DNA of 16,329 nucleotides from Tritrichomonas foetus. Lineage: Eukaryota > Parabasalia > Tritrichomonadida > Tritrichomonadidae. Below the pieces are notes generated by a model. It was not told the origin of the DNA. It did no database searches and was given only the letters and a program-made list of their open reading frames with translations. How positions within the stretch are numbered: the first letter of the stretch is position 1; every line of letters begins with the position of its first letter. Both the position numbers and the translations under genes were made by a program. The stretch is taken from the NCBI GenBank assembly GCA_001839685.1, contig MLAK01000843.1, positions 39,211-55,539 of the forward strand. The letters are read 5' to 3'. This document shows positions 1-7,300 of this stretch, piece after piece.

Positions 1-332
1 TTTTTATCTCCTAAACCCATTATCTGTTCTGGTGTCATATATGCAACATCAAAGGCTTCAAATTCTAATCCTTGAATCGGACCTTTATTTATAACTTTTG
101 GNTNTATCTTTTGCTTTTCATATTTTACCAAAGAAGGTTTACCGAAACGATTCAAAGCCTCAGATGATAAATAAACAATTTCTCCTCCCTCTCGTTCGGG
201 ATTTCCTTCCTCAGGATTTCCTTCCTCTTCTTCCTCAGGATTTCCTTCTTCCTCTCCTTCTTCCTCTTCTTCTAACGCGTTTAAATAATCTTGATATGTC
301 ATATATTCACCATAAGAATTAGTTCTTGACAT
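1..332 (-). CDS. Partial hypothetical protein with acidic EGNPE repeats (3' end outside window)
   Basis: Reading the minus strand from an ATG at 332-330 gives an open frame of 110 codons that runs off the left edge, so the C-terminus is missing. The N-terminus (MSRTNSYGEYMTYQDYLNAL) is followed at residues 21-50 by a very acidic low-complexity stretch built on repeats of Glu runs plus Gly-Asn-Pro-Glu. On the DNA this is a purine-rich 12-base unit present three times (about 207-252). After it comes ordinary globular-looking sequence (IVYLSSEALNRFGKPSLVKY, later EFEAFDVAYMTPEQIMGLGD). Codon 77 falls on the ambiguous bases 102-104 and reads NAN, so a stop there cannot be excluded. I do not recognise a family. 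The frame lacks a stop inside the window. The start is supported by a candidate Initiator 39 bases upstream, although an out-of-frame ATG (341-343) lies between them. It is divergent from the reading frame starting at 383. Confidence 0.6.
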   Translation of the reverse strand, partial: MSRTNSYGEYMTYQDYLNALEEEEEGEEEGNPEEEEEGNPEEGNPEREGGEIVYLSSEALNRFGKPSLVKYEKQKIXPKVINKGPIQGLEFEAFDVAYMTPEQIMGLGDK

Positions 333-367
333 TTCCTTTTCATTCAAATAAAAACAGATTTTAACAC

Positions 368-373
368 AAATGA
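368..373 (-). promoter_or_regulatory. Candidate Initiator (TCATTT) for the left minus-strand gene
   Basis: On the minus strand the bases read TCATTT, fitting the trichomonad Initiator consensus TCA(+1)-Py-(T/A). If the A at 371 is the start site, the 5' leader would be 39 bases. The motif is short and common in AT-rich DNA, so this is a position-based suggestion only. It also lies just before the divergent frame at 383. Confidence 0.3.
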
Positions 374-382
374 AAACNGTTT

Positions 383-658
383 ATGNCAGATCTNNTAAAT
401 TTNATCGCTGACCGAATAGATAAAAATGAGTATGAATATTTCGACGACTTAGACTATTTATCACCTTATATTTATGATGAAATCCGTGATTTCATTAATG
501 AATATCATGTGAACATAAAACCATTAAATGAAACGTCAATGAAAGGCGAAAAACTAAACAGAACAACGANCTTCTCCATCACCACTACTACCACTCATAC
601 TACCATCTATCCTTCACTTATGAGACAAATCCTCACATCACCCCAGCACCCCCTCTAA
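383..658 (+). CDS. Short hypothetical protein, possibly truncated or frameshifted
   Basis: A 91-codon frame begins with ATG at 383 and stops with TAA at 656-658. Despite several N bases (386, 394, 395, 403), the first 60 residues look like genuine protein: the start resolves to M-x-D-L-x-N-x-I-A-D-R-I-D, followed by an acidic aromatic helix-like stretch (EYEYFDDLDYLSPYIYDEIR) and NEYHVNIKPLNETSMKGEKL. After about residue 62, near the N at 570, the character changes abruptly to Thr/His/Pro-rich sequence from a nearly G-free DNA stretch. A frameshift, an assembly error or a decayed gene is therefore likely, and the printed C-terminus may not be real. No family is recognised. Its start is only 50 bases from the divergent gene at 332, so the two may share a promoter region. 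Confidence 0.4.
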   Translation: MXDXXNXIADRIDKNEYEYFDDLDYLSPYIYDEIRDFINEYHVNIKPLNETSMKGEKLNRTTXFSITTTTTHTTIYPSLMRQILTSPQHPL

Positions 659-992
659 TGCGACTATATACTCTCTGAACTTATTCATTAATTCATACTT
701 TTGGTGGTCATTTTAGCATAAAAATGTTCGCAAATAGAATAAGAAAAATAAGAAAATGTTAAAATTGTTTTTACTCTTTGAGAAATTACTCCTTCCGAAA
801 TTGTTGCTTCTATAATTCTATTNTTTCTTGAATTAGAAATCTATCATGCCATTTATTCATATTTCTCATTTACTTTATTCAAGATGCCTTCCCTTTTTTT
901 TGATAAAAATCTATATTCGAAACATTGTTCAGAGAAATAAGTGCTGAAANCAANNTGATTCATTTGTCGAGTCATTTGTATCATATGTTTAG

Positions 993-1253
993 AATCGTGA
1001 GGAAAAGATAGCCACTAGAAATAACATTCAAGAAATTGATATTTCTTTTCAAAAAGTGAAGATAGAAGAAAAAAAAAATTCTCGTGTCAGATTCCATCAG
1101 AAAATTCATCTTGACGGGATGAAAAGCGTTAGAGAAGGTGAAATTCATGGTGAAATGGTAAAACAATTTGGCCTTTCTTCTCAAAATTCGACGAAATTCT
1201 ACAAAAAAAGCATACCCTTTTTTTTTTTTTTTTTTTTGAACAAAGATACCTAA
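993..1253 (+). pseudogene. Possible helix-turn-helix fragment (decayed transposase-like?)
   Basis: This plus-strand frame is open from just after a TAG at 990-992 to a TGA/TAA-type stop at 1251-1253. It has no good ATG at its beginning; the first in-frame ATG is near 1119. The middle reads RVRFHQKIHLDGMKSVREGE followed by IHGEMVKQFGLSSQNSTKFY. This has the spacing of the helix-turn-helix found at the N-terminus of pogo/Tigger/CENP-B-like and other DDE transposases (basic start, hydrophobic helix, Gly-Glu turn, K-x-FG-x-S recognition helix). The frame then runs into the poly-T tract, read as Phe. There is no transposase catalytic domain, terminal repeat or target duplication in view, so it would be a relic at most, and chance resemblance is quite possible. 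Confidence 0.2.
1218..1237 (+). repeat. 20-base poly-T tract
   Basis: Twenty consecutive T bases lie 116 bases before the CFAP47 start codon. Possible roles are a nucleosome-excluding upstream element, or, read on the minus strand, the poly-A tail of an old retroposed copy. The sequence alone does not decide. Confidence 0.9.
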
Positions 1254-1282
1254 ATGTACTTTATTTCATGACCGAAAGTAGA

Positions 1283-1299
1283 TCATTCATATTTCACTC
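1283..1299 (+). promoter_or_regulatory. Candidate Initiator motifs for the CFAP47-like gene
   Basis: Two matches to the trichomonad Initiator TCA(+1)-Py-(T/A) lie close together: TCATTC at 1283-1288 and TCACTC at 1294-1299. Taking the A at 1296 as the start site gives a 57-base leader to the first downstream ATG (1353), with no other ATG between. That supports 1353 as the translation start. The motif is short and the region is AT-rich, so chance matches are expected. Confidence 0.35.
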
Positions 1300-1352
1300 G
1301 TTTCGACAAGTTTTGAAAATTTAACGTGCATATTTTTCGTAAACTATTCAAA

Positions 1353-4300
1353 ATGAAAATAACGTGTTTCGAAAAGAAAATGACCTCTTGCGATTCTCTT
1401 CAAGTTTCGCCAGATCAACTAATTTTTCGTGATGTGAATCTCAAAGAAACAGAGACTTCAGTGCTAAGAGTATTGAATACTGGTACTGTTCCGATCAAAG
1501 TTCGATTTTTATTAACGAAAGGATTAAAATCGCCATTCAAAATGACAAAAGAGGGACTATTTAATATTCCTCCAGGTCTAGAAGCCATTCAAAAAGTGAA
1601 GTTCACAGCACCAGATTATAATCAATATGATGATTCAATTCGGATAGATTCACCAGGAGGCTCAATAACCGTCCCGATAATTGCATATCCTCCTGCACCG
1701 CGATTAATTTTAGATCAGCATAAAATTAATCTACCAGGCGTGAGTGTAAATTGTGAGTCCAGTTTTTGCTTTAAATTGACCAATGTTGGTGTGGCTGATG
1801 CAAACTTTTCATTAAAAGCTAGGGACTATGCTGACACAATTAAATTTCATCCTGGAAGTGGATCTTTGGGTCCAGCTGAAACAATTGAAATAAAAGGAGT
1901 TTTTTCTCCAAAAACTGTTGAAAGCTTCAAAACTGAAATTGATATAATTTGTAATGAATTGCTTGAAAAGATTGAACCAATTCAATTTAGCGCAAATTCC
2001 TTAAATAGCTCGATTTCTTTTATTTATAATGAAAAGGATGTTTCTGATTTAGATTTCAAAAAAATATTCTTTGGACAGAAAAAAGTCATAAATACTAAAA
2101 TAATTAATAATAGTCAACAAAAAAGATCTTTTGTGATTTTACCCCCTCATGATTCCTCAACAAATCGAGTTTTAACCGCAAAATCTTTAACTTTTTTCGC
2201 CAACCCATCAGAGGGTGTTTTAAATCCAAATGATTCACTTCAAGTTTCTTTCACTTTTCATCCAATATCAAACGAAGATAATACAATTGATGATTTCGAA
2301 ACAGATTTTTTGCATTATTCTGCAATTGAAGTTGTTGAATCTTCTCAAAGAATTGATTTTCAACTTGTTGGGAAAGCTGTTCATCATAATATTTTAATTC
2401 CTGCGGTAGATTTCAATTTTGGTGAATCTTTAGTTAATAAAAAATCAACACAAATAATGGAAATTCATAATAATTCAAATCATTTACCAATTAATTATGA
2501 TATTAGTGATGTTGCCAATTTTAGATTTAATCCCAACAAAGGAACAATTGCTAAAAATTCATCAACAAAGGTAGAAATCATATTTTATCCAAAATCTTTC
2601 GGGAATTTTGATGTTTCGCCTATTATTAATTTTTGTAATGGTTTAATTAAGAGATCAATTAATTGTCTAGGAAATTGTGTTCCTAAATTAAATGCAAAAC
2701 CTTTTGTTAGAGAACCAATTACCACGCGTGATAAAAATGCTAGATTTAATTTTAGTCATCCCGACATGAGATACCAATATACTCCTGAACAAGTTCATAA
2801 AAATGAAGAACTAAGGAAACAATATGATGATTATATTACTGATTCTGCCCGTGTTCGAAAAGATCGAACAGAGACAAAACAATTCATTGATCATACAAAA
2901 AAATTAGCACAAACAATGTTTGTGAAAAGTGATGGACAAGTTGATGAAACTGAAGTTAAAAATTTTGTCAAGACAAAATTAAGAGAGAGAGGAAATCAAG
3001 ATGATTTTACTTCATTAGGAATTGCAACTTGTGAAGGACTTGAGCCTCCTGAACCACCTGTACTTAAAAGGCCTCCTAAGTTTTTGGTTACAGAACAAGA
3101 AAAAAATCGTTATAATTCAAATAATATTTCTTTTGATTTAACAAGTGGATCGAGAAGAAAAATTGCTATGGATGAAAATTATTTAATTAAGAAGAAATTC
3201 AAACCGAAACCAACAACTTCAAGTGAAATCAATGATTGTGCAAAAGAACTTACACCTGCACAACAATTAATGGTTGATGTGTCTCATCAAACTTTAAACT
3301 TTGGTGAAATGAGTGTTCATTCATCATTTACAAAATCTTTGAATGTTACAAACAATTTAAATCAATTTATTTTATTTTCGATTAATTGTAGTATATTTGA
3401 GATAAGTGGAAGTGCACCAACATCACAAGTAATTCCACCAAAACAAACTGCTGGTTTCGATATTAAATTCCTCTCAAATAAGGCATGCAATTTTAATGAA
3501 ACTATTGAATATACAATTAATTCTGCACATTCATTCCCATTAAATATAACTGCAAATGTTGTTCCAATTGATTTGCAATTATCTAGAAATATAATTGAAT
3601 TCAAGTTTGTTGCTGGCTCTGCTTCACCTTTTATTAAAGAATTCGTTACAATTCATAATAAAAGTAACGGAGATGCAAAATTTTCATGGGAAAGTTCAGA
3701 TCCTGCATTTTCTTTATCTACAGTTACTGGTGTTGTTGAAGCCAAAAAATCTCAAAATGTTGAAATCACATATATTCCAGGCACTAAAAATCGTGATGAA
3801 GCTACTTTAATTATGAATGTTGATGGCGGACCTTCTCGTTCGTTGAAATGTGTGGGATTACCTGGTTCACCAAGATGCTCACTCATTAAGAAGAAAGTCG
3901 ATTTTGGTTTAATTCCTGTTGGTATTTCTAAGACCCAAACAATCCGGATTAAAAATTCAGGTGAAGATGATGCAATTTTCTCTGTTACTAATCCGAATTT
4001 ATCAGAACTTTCAATAACACCAACAAATGGCCGAATCGGTGCACACGATGCACAAACTTATGAAATAACATTCAAAACATCACAAGCACATGCTTTTGAT
4101 TATAATGTTGTTGTTGAAATTGCAGGATCTCCCTCACTCAATTTTAACATAACAGGAAAATCCGAATTGCCAAGAGTTCAATTATCTGTGAATGAATTTG
4201 AATATGGAAGAGTTTTTGTCGGTTCAACAACAGTAAAGAAAGCCAAAATTACAAATGTAGGAAATATTCCAGCAATTTTATTCCTTGACCTATTTTCAAG

Positions 4301-7300
4301 ACCAGAGTTTAGAATTGAATATTCATCTGACTTGTCTGATCGAAATACAACATCACAAACATGTAATTCAATTTCTCTTGTCTCTGATCCATGTTTTATA
4401 ACCACTGGATTCGATGAAAATAATTTAAATACTGCTACAACAACTATTATAAACAAGAAAACTTCAATTTTCCATCAAAGCAGTGATGACAATGATGAAT
4501 ATGATGATGACGAAATTGAAAATAATTCAAAAGATGGAAATGGTTTGATTTATAAAATAATTATTGTTGAAAATAGTTCAATTGATTTCAGCTTAGTTTT
4601 CCAACCAACAGAAGTAAATGATCATTCTTTTGAATTACCAATAACCTTAATGAATGTTGCAACATCTGCCTCATTCCATTTACAACCTGTTGTATCTGCA
4701 GACGTTGTTCAAGCTCCACTTAGATTATCATCAAATTCTCTTGATTTTGGAATTGCTCCAATATTCAATCCATTGAATCCACACGCCCGGCCATCTGCAA
4801 TCGTTTTAAAGATCTTTAATGAACATAAAACAAGTCTAAAATGGAGATTTGATTCTAAACCAGATCAAATATTTAATTATGAACCACAAAATGGTGAATT
4901 AGAATTTGGAGAATTTGTGAATATACACGTCACTTTTACACCACGGGCTGCAGGACCATTTCATATATTATTACCACTTTATGCTATTACAGAAAAAGAA
5001 GATAGCTTAATTAGCCAAATTCAATTAACTGGTGTTGGATCACCATTAAAGTTCAAAATTTCGCATAATGATGTTTATTTACCAATTGTTCCATTAAATG
5101 TTCAAAGCCAGAAAACAGTTTATGTTGTTAATCATGCATTCATAGAAGCTACTTTGAAAGCAGAAACTGTTTTTGAAAAATCTATCTGTCCTATTGAAAT
5201 ATCTTTCCCTGAAGGAAATAAACTTCAATCAACAACTGTTGAATTACCTGTTTCAATCACATTTAAGAGTGAAACACCTGTCAGTTTTTCCACAATTGTT
5301 GCAATCATTGACGAAAAAGGTAATGCTACAAGTTTTAACGTGACTTGTACTGCTGATAATTCAGTTTTTACTTTATATCCATTTTTACAGAGTCTTGGCG
5401 ATAAAAATATAAAAATAAATGCAGCTGAAGGAGGAAAGCCGATTTTACTAGATACTAAAATTGATTCAAACATTTTAAATAAAATCAATGAAACTGTAAC
5501 ATCTCAATTTACTTCAGCTCGTGATATTATAGAACTGAAAAATAAGCATTTTGACTTATCATCGATTGCTGATTCAAAAATGATAGATTTTATTATTCGA
5601 TATTTGAATTCCATGGTAATGAATTCACAAATTAATGAATTTCCAGGGGATTTTATTCGAAGTGATGGTTCTCTTCTTTCTGAAGCAATACTGAATTTGA
5701 GTGGTGGAAAACGAATGCAATTCGATTTACATGATCGTTCAAGTAATGATAATTCATTTGATAATCCTGTTTTAAAACGAAGAGAATCGATTAAGAAAAT
5801 CCTTCATCAATTCCAATCAATGGGAGCTTTAATTTCTTCGGTAAAACCAGAGTTCCTACTTTCTAGATCAGATTTCCTTCAATTAATGCGAATCAAAATC
5901 ATTAAAAAGCTGCTTGGAATAGATTATTTCAATGCACCTGAATTAAATGATCTTGATCAGAAAGTTCTTGGTGAATTTACTTCGACAAAAGGTTATTCAA
6001 CTGCTTTAATTAACCGAGTGAAGGTTCTTGAAAACATTTACGCTGCATTGAATTTAGAGAATTGGATGATTGTGATTACCCAACTATTCAAAGTTTTTGT
6101 GTTAAGCCGAATTGATGGTGAAAAGTTTAATTCTATTTCTGGAGTAACAGATACAATTAAAATCTTAAAAACATTTAGTAATCAAAGTTTCTTAATTGAT
6201 ATTAATCGACCAGCGAAAAGCTTATCAATGTCTAACGTTTTTAGTACTTCTGAATGTGCCCTCTTGAAATGGTTGTCCTTGTATCTTTGTAGAGAAAAAG
6301 GAATGCTTGTTAGTCCGATTACTGATTTTATTGATCTTTCTAATTCTATCGGATTTGCATCAGTAATCAGTATTCATACAGGTCGTTCAATTAATGTTGA
6401 TTCCGAAAATGATATGATTAAAAATGAAAAGAATGCGATTGAATTAATGAATGTAATGAAACAACTTAAATTGTCTTTTATTCCAAAAGCTGAAGATATT
6501 TTTACTGGTAATAGAATAATGCTTGCTGTAATTGCTGCATATTTATGTGAATTAATGCCTCATTTCTTTCCAAAAGCTGTTATTGAATTTGAAACACCAC
6601 TTCATAAAGCAATAACTCGATCATTTTCTTTATCTAATCCATCAAAAGCTGAAATTACTTATACTGCAACAATTAGTGATACTGATAATTTCCATTTATC
6701 AAAAGAATCCGTTGAAATTGGCCCATCAGGAACATTTGACTTCCCTATTGAATTCTATGCAAGAACAGTGAAACCAATTAAAGCAAAACTTGAACTTGTT
6801 CCAAATCGGCCTAGAATGGTAGCAAATAGAAGCTCTAATAAAAACAATAATGATCTTAATAATAACAGTAAAACACCAACAACTTCTTGCGTATCAGTTC
6901 TAGGAGCACCTCGAGTTCCAGTTTTTTCTGCACCAATTGTTATTGATTTAGTAACAAAAGTTTCATTTGAATCTCCAGATTGTACCTTTAATGCCGAGGG
7001 CTCAATTTATTCTAATACATCAATTAATATTCCTGTGAAAAACTTTTTAACAGTTCCTTCCTCATTGAAAATCAAATCATTTGCATCTAAAATTGTTGAT
7101 GAATTTGATAATAATATTGAACGTCCTTCTCTACCAGAAATAGTTTCTTCACTCATGGCTGGAACCCAAATCGATTCATTTGATTCACAACCTCTTTCAA
7201 CAGATAACGCCTTAAATGCTTTAATTAAAACTCATAAACCATTTTTGATTCATGAATCAGAACTCAAATTCGAAAAAGGAGAAAGTGAAAAAGAAATTGA

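Larger units (their letters stand above)
659..1293. other. Intergenic region with ambiguous bases and decayed coding traces
   Basis: No intact gene is seen. The stretch contains N bases at about 823, 950, 954 and 955. A minus-strand frame between about 690 and 950 reads as protein-like blocks (e.g. STYFSEQCFEYRFLSKKREG, then NRIIEATISEGVISQRVKTI) separated by three in-frame stops. A plus-strand frame at 993-1253 is described separately. The region may be a graveyard of old coding or transposon sequence, but it may equally be noncoding DNA that happens to be open. Confidence 0.4.

Noticed and set aside
98..322. Plus-strand frame of 74 codons with Leu/Pro-rich repeats
   Set aside because: It is the antisense of the acidic repeat in the minus-strand partial gene. 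Its leucine/proline repetition is a by-product of Glu-rich codons and it begins at ambiguous bases.
981..1184. Minus-strand 67-codon frame rich in Phe/Leu
   Set aside because: It is antisense to the A-rich tract near 1068-1078 and has no recognisable features.
1326..1352. GTG at 1326 as the CFAP47 start, adding nine residues
   Set aside because: A GTG start is not expected for a nuclear eukaryotic gene. The first ATG at 1353 is free of competing ATGs after the candidate Initiator.
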